Assembly: GCF_020329435.1 (NCBI RefSeq)
Contig: NZ_JAGKJK010000009.1
Span: 62,001-126,000, forward strand
Length of the DNA stretch: 64,000 nt
Direction: 5' to 3'
Origin: Bradyrhizobium hereditatis
Lineage (GTDB): Bacteria > Pseudomonadota > Alphaproteobacteria > Rhizobiales > Xanthobacteraceae
Under the pieces are notes generated by a model. It was not told the DNA's origin. It saw only the letters and a program-made list of their open reading frames with translations, and ran no database searches. Positions 9,219 to 18,416 of this stretch are shown here, piece by piece (position 1 is the first letter of the stretch; each line of letters opens with the position of its first letter). Both the position numbers and the translations under genes were made by a program.

Positions 9219-9833
9219 ATGCAGGATCGGACGCCCTCACGGCTGATTATCGGTATTTCCGGAGCTTCCGGCGTCGTCTATGGCGTCCGCCTGCTGCAAT
9301 TGCTCCGTAATGCCGGCGTCGAGACGCATCTTGTGATGTCGAAGACGGCTGAGCAGACCTTTGCCTACGAGACCGACCTGAAGATCTCGGAGGTGAGGGC
9401 GCTTGCCAATTTCAACCATGCCATCGACGACATGGCCGCCTCGATCTCCAGCGGTTCGTTTCGTACGGCAGGCATGGTCGTCGCTCCCTGCTCAATGCGG
9501 TCAATGTCGGAAATTGCATCCGGCGTCACGACCACCCTGCTGACGCGGGCCGCCGACGTGATCCTCAAGGAGCGACGCCGGCTCGTGTTGATGGTGCGCG
9601 AGACGCCGCTGCATACGGGGCACCTGCGCACGATGGCCGCACTCTCCGAGATCGGGGCGATCATCGCGCCGCCAGTGCCAGCGTTCTACGCCAAGCCCGA
9701 CAGTCTGGACGACATGGTCGAGCACACGGTCGGACGCGTGCTCGACCTGTTCGATATCGATATCGGCGTGGTGCGCCGCTGGGGCGAAGACGAGGCGCTG
9801 AAACGTCGATCACTGCGAAAAATTGCTCCCTGA
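9219..9833 (+). CDS. UbiX/Pad1-family flavin prenyltransferase
   Basis: Makes prenylated FMN, the cofactor needed by UbiD-type decarboxylases. It shows the UbiX fold markers: 'LIIGISGASGVVYGVRLLQLL' near the N-terminus, 'VVAPCSMRSMSEIASG', and 'KERRRLVLMVRETPLHTGHLRTM'. I chose the ATG at 9219; an earlier in-frame start at 9165 adds 18 unconserved residues, and neither has a strong ribosome-binding site. UbiD follows after 33 bp, the classic UbiX-UbiD pairing, so this copy probably serves that decarboxylase rather than ubiquinone synthesis. Confidence 0.9.
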   Translation: MQDRTPSRLIIGISGASGVVYGVRLLQLLRNAGVETHLVMSKTAEQTFAYETDLKISEVRALANFNHAIDDMAASISSGSFRTAGMVVAPCSMRSMSEIASGVTTTLLTRAADVILKERRRLVLMVRETPLHTGHLRTMAALSEIGAIIAPPVPAFYAKPDSLDDMVEHTVGRVLDLFDIDIGVVRRWGEDEALKRRSLRKIAP

Positions 9834-9866
9834 ATGCCTGCCGAAGACCACCGACAGGAGCACATC

Positions 9867-11291
9867 ATGCGGACCGAAAACCTGGCCAGACCCGCTGCTG
9901 CGGACGCGCCAAAGGATTTGCGCGCCTGGCTCGCCCATCTTGCCGAGCGGGGCAGGCTCGCGGTCGCCCGCGAGGGCGTGGAGCTCGCCGACGAACTTGC
10001 TGCCGTTTCGAAGCGGCTGGAGCGCGATCGCGCGGTGCTATTTCCAAAGCCGGGCGGACACGACATTCCGGTGGTCGCCAATCTTTTCGCGGCCCGGGAC
10101 TGGGTCGCCGAATCCATCGGTGTTGGCGCGGAGCAGTTGCTGGCGCGCTTCCTCGCTGCGGCGCGCGAGCCGCTGCCGAGCCGCGAAGTTAGCAGCGGGC
10201 CGGTTCAGGAAATCGTCCACAACGAGGTCGACCTTCTCAGGCAGCTACCAATCCCGAAGCACAACGAGCGCGACAGCGGGCCCTATATCACGGCAGGTCT
10301 GCTGATCGCGCGCAATCCGCGCAACGGCATTCAGAACGTATCGATCCATCGCTGCCAGATCAGCGGTCCGAACCGGATCGGCGTTCTATTGCTACCCAGG
10401 CACACGCTTTCCTATTTCCGCATGGCCGAGGAGGCGGGCGAGGCGCTCGAGATCGCGATCGTTATTGGAGTCCATCCGGCATTGCTTCTGGCGTCGCAGG
10501 CGATTGCTGCGCTCGATGAAGACGAGATGGGGATAGCCGGCGCACTGCTGGGTCAACCTATCGACGTCGTGAAGTGCAAGACCAATTCCGTCCGCGTGCC
10601 GGCTCAGGCGGAGATCGTGATCGAAGGGCGAATTCTCCCGCGCGTGCGTGAGCCGGAAGGGCCGTTCGGTGAGTTTCCCCAATACTACGGGCCGCGCGCA
10701 AACCGGGAGGTTATAGAGGTGGACGCCGTCACTCACCGTGCCCGGCCGATCTACCACACGATTGTCGGCGGTGGCTATGAGCACCTCATCCTCGGCGCCG
10801 TGCCGCGTGAGGCGACATTACTGCAGCATTTGCGGCGAAGTTTTCCAAACGTGCTCGACGTGCGTCTGCCGCGTGGCGGTACCTGCCGCTACCATCTTGC
10901 GATCAAGATCAACAAGACGTCCGACGGCGAGCCGAAGAACATCATCATGTGCGCCTTCGGCGCGCACTACGACATCAAGCAGGTCGTTGTCGTCGACAAG
11001 GATGTCAATATCGACGACTCCGAGGAAATCGAGTGGGCGATAGCGACGCGCTTCCAGGCCGATCGCGATTTGTTGGTCGTTTCCGGCGCGCTCGGCTCCA
11101 AGCTCGATCCGACCACTCGGGACGGCATCAGCGCCAAGATGGGTCTCGATGCGACCGTGCCGGTCGACGCGCCGGAGCTCGATTTCAAGCGCATTCACGT
11201 CAAGGGCGAGGAGCAGGTCGATCTCGCTTATGCCCTGCAGAAGAATCCGGATTCGGCGCTTTCGCGTGTTCTTGCCCAAGATCGGCTTTAG
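9867..11291 (+). CDS. UbiD-family prFMN-dependent (de)carboxylase
   Basis: Reversible decarboxylase for an aromatic or alpha,beta-unsaturated acid, using prenyl-FMN. The ATG at 9867 has CAGGAG upstream. The 474-aa protein contains the UbiD core: 'KHNERDSGPYITAGLLIARNP', 'NVSIHRCQI', and the catalytic region 'EPEGPFGEFPQYYG' with the conserved Glu residues, then a C-terminal 'KINKTSDGEPKNIIMCAF'. The substrate is not readable from sequence. Its place between UbiX and a ThDP enzyme, under a LysR/AraC pair, argues for catabolism rather than quinone synthesis. Confidence 0.9.
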   Translation: MRTENLARPAAADAPKDLRAWLAHLAERGRLAVAREGVELADELAAVSKRLERDRAVLFPKPGGHDIPVVANLFAARDWVAESIGVGAEQLLARFLAAAREPLPSREVSSGPVQEIVHNEVDLLRQLPIPKHNERDSGPYITAGLLIARNPRNGIQNVSIHRCQISGPNRIGVLLLPRHTLSYFRMAEEAGEALEIAIVIGVHPALLLASQAIAALDEDEMGIAGALLGQPIDVVKCKTNSVRVPAQAEIVIEGRILPRVREPEGPFGEFPQYYGPRANREVIEVDAVTHRARPIYHTIVGGGYEHLILGAVPREATLLQHLRRSFPNVLDVRLPRGGTCRYHLAIKINKTSDGEPKNIIMCAFGAHYDIKQVVVVDKDVNIDDSEEIEWAIATRFQADRDLLVVSGALGSKLDPTTRDGISAKMGLDATVPVDAPELDFKRIHVKGEEQVDLAYALQKNPDSALSRVLAQDRL

Positions 11292-11346
11292 GGAATCAAG
11301 GCCGGCCTGTTCGACCAACCATGTATCATGAGCCGAAGAGCTGTCG

Positions 11347-13080
11347 ATGTTGATGACTTCAAGCCAGCGCAGTGGCGGCGAAATTCTCGTCGATACGCTG
11401 AAGATCAACGGCGTGGATACGGTATTCTGCCTGCCGGGTGAAAGCTTCCTGGCCGTGATCGATGCGCTTGCCGGCGCGGGCGAGACGATCCGCACGATCG
11501 TGACCCGGCATGAGGCGGGCGCGGCGCACATGGCCGAAGCGTATGGCAAGCTGACCGGGCATCCCGGAATCTGCTTTGTCACGCGGGGGCCAGGCGCAAG
11601 CCATGCCGCCATCGGCGTTCACACGGCCTCGCAGGATTCGACCCCGATGATCCTGTTCATCGGTCAGGTCGCCCGCGGCATGCTGCGGCGTGAAGCCTGG
11701 CAGGAGGTCGACTTCCGCCGGATGTTCGGCGGCATGGCCAAATGGGTGGTCGAGATCGATCGTGCCGAGCGCATTCCCGAGCTGGTCAGCCGCGCCTTCC
11801 ATGTTGCGGTGTCCGGGCGCCCGGGGCCGGTCGTAGTCTCGCTGCCTGAGGACATGCTGACGGAGCAAGCCGCGGTCGCGAATGCTGCTTCTTACGTGCG
11901 GGTTGCGGGCCATCCCGGTCCCGCTCAGTTGTCGCGCTTGGTCGAGATGATCGACGGCGCCGAGCGGCCGCTGGTGATCGTCGGTGGCGGCGGATGGAAT
12001 GCCCGAGCCTGCGCGGATCTCAAGGGCTTCGTGGAGACATTCAGCCTGCCGGTTGTCGCCGGCTTCCGGCGACAGGACATTCTCGACAATCGGCATTCGC
12101 ACTATGTCGGCCACGCGGGCCTGGGCCCAAGCCCAAAGTTGATCGAACGCATTCGCGGCGCCGACCTGATCATCGCCTTGGGCGGACGCCTGGGTGAGAC
12201 CACGACTTCGGGCTACACGTTGTTTGAAATTCCTCGGCCGGCTCAGCGCCTCGTGCACATACATGCCGACCCGAACGAGCTTGGACGCATCTATCAGGCC
12301 GATCTGTCGATCAACGCCGGTATGTCCGAGATGGCCGCGGCGCTCGCCGGGCTCCGGTCTTCGGAGCGATACGAAGCGGGGACGGAGGCGCGGCGGAAGG
12401 CATGGCTCGCAGCGGCGCGCGAGGAGTTCATCGCCGATCAGATACCCGGATCGATGCCAGGCCCGGTCGATCTCGGCGCGGTGATGCTTCACTTGCGCGA
12501 AGCCCTGCCGGACGATGCCATCATCTCGAACGGGGCGGGCAACTACGCGATCTGGGTGCACAAGTTCCATCGCTATGGCGGTTTCAGGACGCAGCTTGCA
12601 CCGACATCCGGCGCGATGGGCTATGGCCTGCCTGCGGCGATCGCGGCCAAGCTGGTTCATCCTGACCGCACGGCAGTCTGCTTTGCCGGCGATGGCTGCT
12701 TCCTGATGAGCGCCAACGAGCTTGCGACCGCATCGCAGTACGGGCTTGGCGTGATTGTCATTGTCGTCAACAACGGCATGTACGGCTCGATTCGCATGCA
12801 CCAGGAAAAGGAATATCCGGGGCGCGTTCATGCGACAGCGCTCGAGAATCCGGATTTTGTCGCGCTGGCCCGCTCGTTCGGGTGCTATGGCGAACAGGTT
12901 CTCGAAATTGAAGGTTTTGCCGCCGCCTTCGCGCGGGCAAAGACCTATGCAGACGAGCGGCGCAAGCCGGCCCTCCTCGAACTGAAGATCGATCCGGAGG
13001 CCATCACACCTTCTGCCACGCTGACCCAATTGCGTCAGCATGCGCTGGCGTCGCGGCACGCGGTACGATTCGCACCATGA
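11347..13080 (+). CDS. ThDP-dependent enzyme (acetolactate synthase / benzoylformate decarboxylase family)
   Basis: A 577-aa three-domain ThDP enzyme. The PYR domain carries the activating Glu in 'TRHEAGAAHMAEAYGKLTG'. The middle domain has 'RPLVIVGGGGW'. The PP domain has the Mg/ThDP motif GDGCFLMSANELATA with 'NNGMYGSIRMHQ'. The family includes acetolactate synthase, oxalyl-CoA decarboxylase and benzoylformate decarboxylase. No regulatory small subunit is nearby, which argues against biosynthetic acetolactate synthase. With a hydroxy-acid dehydrogenase producing a 2-oxo acid and an aldehyde-oxidase-like complex downstream, 2-oxo-acid decarboxylation is the most economical guess. It reads in line with UbiD (55-bp gap). 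Confidence 0.88.
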   Translation: MLMTSSQRSGGEILVDTLKINGVDTVFCLPGESFLAVIDALAGAGETIRTIVTRHEAGAAHMAEAYGKLTGHPGICFVTRGPGASHAAIGVHTASQDSTPMILFIGQVARGMLRREAWQEVDFRRMFGGMAKWVVEIDRAERIPELVSRAFHVAVSGRPGPVVVSLPEDMLTEQAAVANAASYVRVAGHPGPAQLSRLVEMIDGAERPLVIVGGGGWNARACADLKGFVETFSLPVVAGFRRQDILDNRHSHYVGHAGLGPSPKLIERIRGADLIIALGGRLGETTTSGYTLFEIPRPAQRLVHIHADPNELGRIYQADLSINAGMSEMAAALAGLRSSERYEAGTEARRKAWLAAAREEFIADQIPGSMPGPVDLGAVMLHLREALPDDAIISNGAGNYAIWVHKFHRYGGFRTQLAPTSGAMGYGLPAAIAAKLVHPDRTAVCFAGDGCFLMSANELATASQYGLGVIVIVVNNGMYGSIRMHQEKEYPGRVHATALENPDFVALARSFGCYGEQVLEIEGFAAAFARAKTYADERRKPALLELKIDPEAITPSATLTQLRQHALASRHAVRFAP

Positions 13081-13111
13081 AAACGAAGCAGCTTGTGAAG
13101 GGAGGACCAGT

Positions 13112-13954
13112 ATGTCGACAGCTCTGCGCATCGCTCACGGCACCTTCGGTAGGGTTGCGCTCCTGGATATGGATCGCTCGCTGGTGCGCCACGCGCATCC
13201 GCAGTGCCACGTCCTCCTGAAGGTCGAAGGCGCCGATACGCAATTCATGGTGGGGGACAGAGCCTATCCACTCACCGATACCAATGCTGTCCTGGTCGAT
13301 GCCTGGACGCCGCATGCCTATGTGCATGATCCGGCGCGGCCGAGGACTCTCATTCTCGCGCTCTATGTCGAGCCGCATTGGCTGAAGGAATTTCGTTCCG
13401 GCTGGGCCGCCAGCGGCGCGCCCGGCTTTTTCGACCAACCTTCCGGAGAGGTCTCGCCGCGGATTCGTCAGCTCACGCTCCGGCTGGCCGCCGAAATGGT
13501 AGAGCACCCGGACTGCACCCGCACCCATGAACAGGCGCTCTCGGATCTGATGATCGCGGTGATCGAGCGTTTCACGGCATGGCGCCGCTTTCCGGCTTCG
13601 ATCCGCGGCATGAATGCGAAGAGCTGCGACTGGCGGATCAGGCGCGTTACGGAAGCGATGCGCGCCAGGGAAGGCTCATGCGCTAACGTTGACCAGTTTG
13701 CGAAGAGTGCGGGCTTGTCGCGTGCGCAGTTTTTTCGTCTGTTCGAGTCCTCGCTTGGCATATCGCCCAAGATCTACCTGAATGTGGTGCGCATGGAGCG
13801 GGTGCTCGATGCGGTCATGCATCAGGATATGCCCTTTGGCGAGATCAGCGAGCGTTTCGGCTTCCCGGAGCCTGCGCATTTCACGCGCTTCTTTCGCGAT
13901 CACGCCGGCGTGAGTCCGCGCGAGTTCCGCAACGTCTCGCGCCTTGCGAGCTGA
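13112..13954 (+). CDS. AraC-family transcriptional regulator
   Basis: A 280-aa activator. The N-terminal cupin-like sensor domain has 'VRHAHPQCHVLLKVEG' and 'DAWTPHAYVHDP'. The C-terminal double helix-turn-helix has 'DQFAKSAGLSRAQFFRLFESS' and 'ISERFGFPEPAHFTRFFRDHAGVSPREFR'. The ATG at 13112 follows AGGGAGG; an upstream frame start at 13040 would overlap the ThDP gene. It sits between the ThDP enzyme (31-bp gap) and the Mo-hydroxylase operon and is a natural candidate activator of that operon (inference). Confidence 0.9.
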   Translation: MSTALRIAHGTFGRVALLDMDRSLVRHAHPQCHVLLKVEGADTQFMVGDRAYPLTDTNAVLVDAWTPHAYVHDPARPRTLILALYVEPHWLKEFRSGWAASGAPGFFDQPSGEVSPRIRQLTLRLAAEMVEHPDCTRTHEQALSDLMIAVIERFTAWRRFPASIRGMNAKSCDWRIRRVTEAMRAREGSCANVDQFAKSAGLSRAQFFRLFESSLGISPKIYLNVVRMERVLDAVMHQDMPFGEISERFGFPEPAHFTRFFRDHAGVSPREFRNVSRLAS

Positions 13955-14083
13955 TCTTCCGCGCGCACCTCCAAATGAGACGATTTGGTAAGTGGTGAGA
14001 GCGGACGGTATGGCTCCTCTGGCTGGCGTTCTTACATCTGATCCGCGTGGCGTCGCAGAGCGCAATCGGGAGGAATGTCGTAA

Positions 14084-17000
14084 ATGGCGCAGGTGGCGGC
14101 TCGACCGGCATCATCTGTCGACATGGAAGGCCGGCCGTGGGTCGGCCGTTCGATCGAGCGCGTCGAGGATGCGGCACTCCTGACTGGCCGCGGCCGTTTC
14201 ATCGACGATATCGGCACGCCGCCGGGCACGCTGCATGCTGCGATCCTTCGATCACCCCACGCTCACGCCGACATCATTTCGATTGACGCGGAGGCGGCAC
14301 GTCGCGCCCCGGGCGTTGCGGCCGTTCTCACCGGCAAGCAGATCGAGGCGCTGACCTCAAGCCTCGTGGTCGGCGTAAAGGCGCCGGTGGAATGCTGGCC
14401 AATCGCGACGAAACGCGTTCGCTATGTCGGCGAGCCCGTCGCGGTGGTTGTCGCGAGCGATCGTGCTCGGGCCGAAGATGCCGTCGAACTGATCGATGTC
14501 GAGTACCGGCCGTGCATGGCCGTGGTCGATCCGCTGGCGGCGCTTGCGGCCGATGCGCCGGTTCTACACGATGGCTTTCCCAGCAACCTCGCAAGCGATC
14601 GTAGCTTCTCCTATGGCGATCCGGACCAGGCGTTTGCGCAAGCGCCGCATCGCTTCTCGATCGATATCCGCTATCCGCGCAATTCCTGCACGCCCATCGA
14701 AACCTATGGCGTGATTGCTACTCACGATGCGGCAGAGGACGCCTTCGACATCCTCGCCAATTTCCAGGGACCGTTCAGTATCCACACGGTGATCTCACGC
14801 GCCCTGAAAGTGCCAGGCAACCGGCTGCGGCTGCGCACCCCGCCCGATTCCGGCGGCAGCTTTGGCGTGAAGCAGGGCGTATTTCCCTACATTGTGTTGA
14901 TCGGCGCGGCTTCGCGCGCTGTCGGACGTCCCGTGAAATGGATCGAGGACCGGCTCGAGCACCTCACTGCTTCGGTCTCGGCCACCAACCGCGCCACCAC
15001 GCTTTCGGCTGCTGTCGCCGCCGACGGCAGAATCCTCGCTCTCGATTGGGACCAGGTCGAGGATTGCGGCGCCCACCTGCGCGCACCCGAGCCAGCAACC
15101 CTCTACCGCATGCACGGCAACCTTACCGGCGCCTATGATATCCGCCATGTGAAGGTGCGCAATCGCGTCGTGGTCACCAACAAGACGCCGACTGGGCTGA
15201 ACCGCGGGTTTGGCGGACCGCAAGTCTACTTCGCGCTGGAGCGGCTGGTGCAGCGGATCGCGATCGGGTTGCGCCTTGATCCGCTCGACGTCATCAAGCG
15301 CAATCTCGTTCCCGCGAATGCCTTTCCCTATCGCACGGCCACCGGCGCGTTGCTCGATTCCGGCAACTACCAGGAAGCCGTCGCCAGAGCCGTCGAGCAA
15401 GGAAGATTGGCCGAACTGATGGCGCGACGCGACGAGGCGCGTGCGCAAGGCCGCCTCTACGGCATCGGTTTCACCGCAGTCGTCGAGCCCAGCGTCTCCA
15501 ACATGGGCTACATCACCACCGTTCTCACGGCTGCCGAGCGGCGCAAGGCGGGCCCGAAGAACGGCGCCCAGGCGACCGCCACCATTGCGCTCGACCCACT
15601 CGGTAGCGTGACGGTTCACGTCGCTTCGGTGCCGCAAGGGCAGGGGCATCGCACGGTGCTGTCCCAGGTGGTCGCCGATGTGTTCGGCCTCAAGCCGCAG
15701 GATATTCGCGTCAACACAGAAATCGATACCGCCAAGGATGCATGGTCGATCGCCTCTGGAAACTATGCGAGCCGGTTTGCGGCAGCCGTGGCCGGCACCG
15801 CCAAATTGGCGGCCGAACGCATCGCTGCCCGTCTCGCGCGCGTCGCCGCCAGTCAGCTGAACGTAGAGCCGGCGGATATCGTATTCGCGGCCGGCTTCGT
15901 GGGTTCGAAGCACAATCCAGAGAACCGCCTTGCCTTTTCCAGAGTTGCGGCGCTCAGCCATTGGTCGCCGGGCTCATTGCGTGACGATGCTGACCAGACC
16001 ATCCGCGAGACCGTGTTCTGGAGCCCGCCGGAGCTGACCGCACCGGATGATGACGATCGGATGAACTCCTCTCTCTGCCACGGCTTCATCTTCGATTTCT
16101 GCGGCGTCGAGATTGATCGCACGACGTTTGAAACACGGATCGATCGCTACGTGACCATGCACGATTGCGGCACCATCCTGCATCCGGCCATGGTGAACGG
16201 GCAGATCCGCGGTGGCTTTGCCCAGGCGCTGGGGGCGGCACTCTATGAAGAATACGCCTATGCCGCCGACGGCAGCTTTCTGACCGGAACGTTTGCCGAC
16301 TATCTGTTGCCGACCACGACCGAAGTTCCGGATCCGCAGATCATTCACATGGAGACGCCGTCGCCGCTTACCCCGCTGGGGGCAAAAGGCGTCGGCGAAG
16401 GCAATTGCATGTCGACGCCTGTGTGCATCGCTAACGCCGTGGCCGATGCGCTGCGACTGGCCGACGTCACATTGCCACTGGTGCCGGCGAAGCTCGCCGA
16501 CCTGGCGCGCGGGCCGGAACCGTTGCCGGCGGCAGGACAAACGAGGGCAGCCGCCGCTCGGGAGGCAGACCGCCGGCTGCGCGGAGAAGGCAGCGCTGCG
16601 GTCAAAGCTGCGCCGGAGCAGGTGTGGACGATGTTGCTCGATGCCAGGACATTGCAGGCCGTAATTCCCGGATGCCAGCGCATCGAGAAGGTCTCCGACA
16701 CGCACTTCCGCGCCGACGTGACGCTGGGCATCGGTCCGGTGACAGGACGCTATCGCGCCGATGTCGAGTTGTTCGATCTCGACCCGCCCAATGCCGTCCG
16801 GTTGCGCGGCAAGGCCGAGGGTGCGCTCGGCTTCGGAGACGCTGAGGGGCGGATCACGCTCGAGCCCGACGGCAAGGGCGGCACGAGGCTGCGCTACAGC
16901 TATGACGCATCGATCGGCGGCAAGGTCGCCAGCATCGGGGGCCGCCTGCTCGACGGCGCCACGCGCGTGATCATCGGACAGTTTTTCGCGGCACTTGCGC

Positions 17001-17089
17001 GCAAGGCCGGCGGTGGAGCGTCCGCCAGCGGCTTCTCCCTCGTTGCGCTGCTCGGCAGGCTCGCAAGCCTGTTTGGAGGACGACGATGA
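14084..17089 (+). CDS. Molybdenum hydroxylase large subunit fused to a CoxG (SRPBCC) domain
   Basis: A 1001-aa protein. Residues 1 to about 815 form the molybdopterin-cytosine-dinucleotide subunit of the xanthine-oxidase family: an N-terminal a/b hammerhead, substrate-loop region 'TGLNRGFGGPQ' around residues 370-380, and the catalytic Glu in 'GAKGVGEGN' (about residue 772). Residues from about 830 to 975 are a complete CoxG/SRPBCC domain ('VKAAPEQVWTMLLDARTLQAVIPGC'), followed by a hydrophobic tail ('GFSLVALLGRLASLF') like the membrane anchor of CoxG. The AYxCSFR loop of true CO dehydrogenase is absent, so CO is not the substrate; an aldehyde or aromatic substrate is likelier. It overlaps the FAD-subunit gene by 4 bp (ATGA). 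Confidence 0.92.
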   Translation: MAQVAARPASSVDMEGRPWVGRSIERVEDAALLTGRGRFIDDIGTPPGTLHAAILRSPHAHADIISIDAEAARRAPGVAAVLTGKQIEALTSSLVVGVKAPVECWPIATKRVRYVGEPVAVVVASDRARAEDAVELIDVEYRPCMAVVDPLAALAADAPVLHDGFPSNLASDRSFSYGDPDQAFAQAPHRFSIDIRYPRNSCTPIETYGVIATHDAAEDAFDILANFQGPFSIHTVISRALKVPGNRLRLRTPPDSGGSFGVKQGVFPYIVLIGAASRAVGRPVKWIEDRLEHLTASVSATNRATTLSAAVAADGRILALDWDQVEDCGAHLRAPEPATLYRMHGNLTGAYDIRHVKVRNRVVVTNKTPTGLNRGFGGPQVYFALERLVQRIAIGLRLDPLDVIKRNLVPANAFPYRTATGALLDSGNYQEAVARAVEQGRLAELMARRDEARAQGRLYGIGFTAVVEPSVSNMGYITTVLTAAERRKAGPKNGAQATATIALDPLGSVTVHVASVPQGQGHRTVLSQVVADVFGLKPQDIRVNTEIDTAKDAWSIASGNYASRFAAAVAGTAKLAAERIAARLARVAASQLNVEPADIVFAAGFVGSKHNPENRLAFSRVAALSHWSPGSLRDDADQTIRETVFWSPPELTAPDDDDRMNSSLCHGFIFDFCGVEIDRTTFETRIDRYVTMHDCGTILHPAMVNGQIRGGFAQALGAALYEEYAYAADGSFLTGTFADYLLPTTTEVPDPQIIHMETPSPLTPLGAKGVGEGNCMSTPVCIANAVADALRLADVTLPLVPAKLADLARGPEPLPAAGQTRAAAAREADRRLRGEGSAAVKAAPEQVWTMLLDARTLQAVIPGCQRIEKVSDTHFRADVTLGIGPVTGRYRADVELFDLDPPNAVRLRGKAEGALGFGDAEGRITLEPDGKGGTRLRYSYDASIGGKVASIGGRLLDGATRVIIGQFFAALARKAGGGASASGFSLVALLGRLASLFGGRR

Positions 17090-17901
17090 AGCCCGCCGCC
17101 TTCGACTATGTCAGGGCCGAGTCCCTCGACGAAGTTCTGGAAGGACTTTCGAACGAGGGCGGCAATGCTCGCGTGCTGGCCGGCGGCCAGTCGCTGATGG
17201 CGATGCTCAACATGCGCCTGGCCCGGCCAAAGGTCCTGATCGACATCATGCGGCTAAAGGAGCTCAACCGCGTCGAGGAGCGGGCGGGCGTCGTGACGAT
17301 CGGCGCGGGCGTGCGCCAGGCCACATTGCTCGCTTGGCCGGAACTGACACGGACGCTGCCACTGCTTGCGCTGGCGCTACCCTGGATCGGCCACGTCCAG
17401 ACGCGCAGCCGCGGCACCATCTGCGGCTCGCTGGCGCATGCGGACCCCAGCGCCGAGATGCCGCTCGCGCTCATTGCGCTCGGCGGCGAGGTGCATCTGC
17501 GCAGCAAACGACAGCGTCGCCGCGTCCCAGCTCGCGATTTCTTTGTCGGTATGATGGCTACCGATCGCGCCGAAGACGAGTTGATCGAGGCCGTGTCGTT
17601 TCCCGGTCATCGCGGCGGCGGATGCGCCTTCCGCGAGGTCGCCCGCCGCCACGGCGATTTCGCCATCGTGGCCTGTGCGGCCGTGGCGACGCCGAACGGC
17701 GTCCGCTTTGCCGTGGGTGGCGTCGCAGATGTACCGATGGCGCGGGACTGGCCATGCCTGGATGGCACCGCGCTTGACGATGCGTTGAACGGCTTTGCTT
17801 ACGAACTTGACGCGCGCGACGACGTGCACGCGACTGCGCGATATCGGCGCGATCTGGTGCGGATTATTGGGCGCGACCTGATCGGCGAGGTGCTGCAATG
17901 A
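17086..17901 (+). CDS. Molybdenum hydroxylase FAD-binding medium subunit (CoxM-like)
   Basis: Electron-transfer subunit of the same complex. The 271-aa protein has the FAD-binding-5 motifs AGGQSLMAMLNMRLARP (pyrophosphate loop) and 'TRSRGTICGSLAHADPSAEMP', then a CO_deh_flav_C domain from about residue 170. It has no extra 4Fe-4S insertion, so it is not the 4-hydroxybenzoyl-CoA reductase type. The start overlaps the large-subunit stop (ATGA) and its own stop overlaps the next gene in the same way. This implies translational coupling and equal amounts of the subunits. Gene order L-M-S differs from coxMSL. Confidence 0.93.
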   Translation: MKPAAFDYVRAESLDEVLEGLSNEGGNARVLAGGQSLMAMLNMRLARPKVLIDIMRLKELNRVEERAGVVTIGAGVRQATLLAWPELTRTLPLLALALPWIGHVQTRSRGTICGSLAHADPSAEMPLALIALGGEVHLRSKRQRRRVPARDFFVGMMATDRAEDELIEAVSFPGHRGGGCAFREVARRHGDFAIVACAAVATPNGVRFAVGGVADVPMARDWPCLDGTALDDALNGFAYELDARDDVHATARYRRDLVRIIGRDLIGEVLQ

Positions 17902-18416
17902 CGCGTCTTGCCGCCCATGGCCATCATCCAGTCCGCTTTCACCTGAACGGCAAACCAGTTGAGGCCGAGGCTGAGCCGCGCATGCTGCTTTCCGACTTCC
18001 TGCGCCATCGGATCGGCGCGACGGGAACCCATGTTGGCTGCGAGCACGGCGTTTGCGGCGCCTGCACGGTCATCGTCGATGGCATGCTCACGCGCTCTTG
18101 CCTCACCCTGGCAGCGCAGGTCGATGGCTGCGAGGTTCAAACCGTCGAGGGCCTCGCCCCCTCAGCCGACCGGCTTGGCATCCTGCAGCAGGCATTCCGC
18201 CGCAACCACGCTCTGCAATGCGGGTTCTGCACGGCCGGCATCCTGATGTCGCTCGATCACTATCTGCGCCGCAATCCCTCGCCGCGCGAAGCCGATATTC
18301 GCGATCTCCTCAGCGGCCATCTCTGCCGCTGCACCGGATACACCCCGATCATAAAGGCGGCGCTCGAAGCGGCCGCCGACTTTGCCAGCACCACGGAAGA
18401 GAAGTCAGATGCTTGA
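17898..18416 (+). CDS. Molybdenum hydroxylase 2Fe-2S small subunit (CoxS-like)
   Basis: A 172-aa protein with two [2Fe-2S] domains. The plant-ferredoxin-like N-terminal domain has CEHGVCGAC plus a distal Cys in 'MLTRSCL'. The helical C-terminal domain has CGFCTAGIL and CRCTGY. All eight expected cluster Cys are visible. It passes electrons from the Mo site to FAD. It overlaps the medium-subunit gene by 4 bp and the downstream CoA ligase by 8 bp, so hydroxylase and ligase are made from one transcript. Confidence 0.95.
   Translation: MTRLAAHGHHPVRFHLNGKPVEAEAEPRMLLSDFLRHRIGATGTHVGCEHGVCGACTVIVDGMLTRSCLTLAAQVDGCEVQTVEGLAPSADRLGILQQAFRRNHALQCGFCTAGILMSLDHYLRRNPSPREADIRDLLSGHLCRCTGYTPIIKAALEAAADFASTTEEKSDA

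Noticed and set aside
11359..13131. 590-aa protein on the minus strand
   Set aside because: It is the shadow of the ThDP enzyme on the other strand; His/Arg-rich, no domain, no start signal.
14084..18416. Aerobic carbon monoxide dehydrogenase (coxMSL)
   Set aside because: The large subunit lacks the AYxCSFR active-site loop; the corresponding region reads NRGFGGPQ, and gene order and fusion differ.
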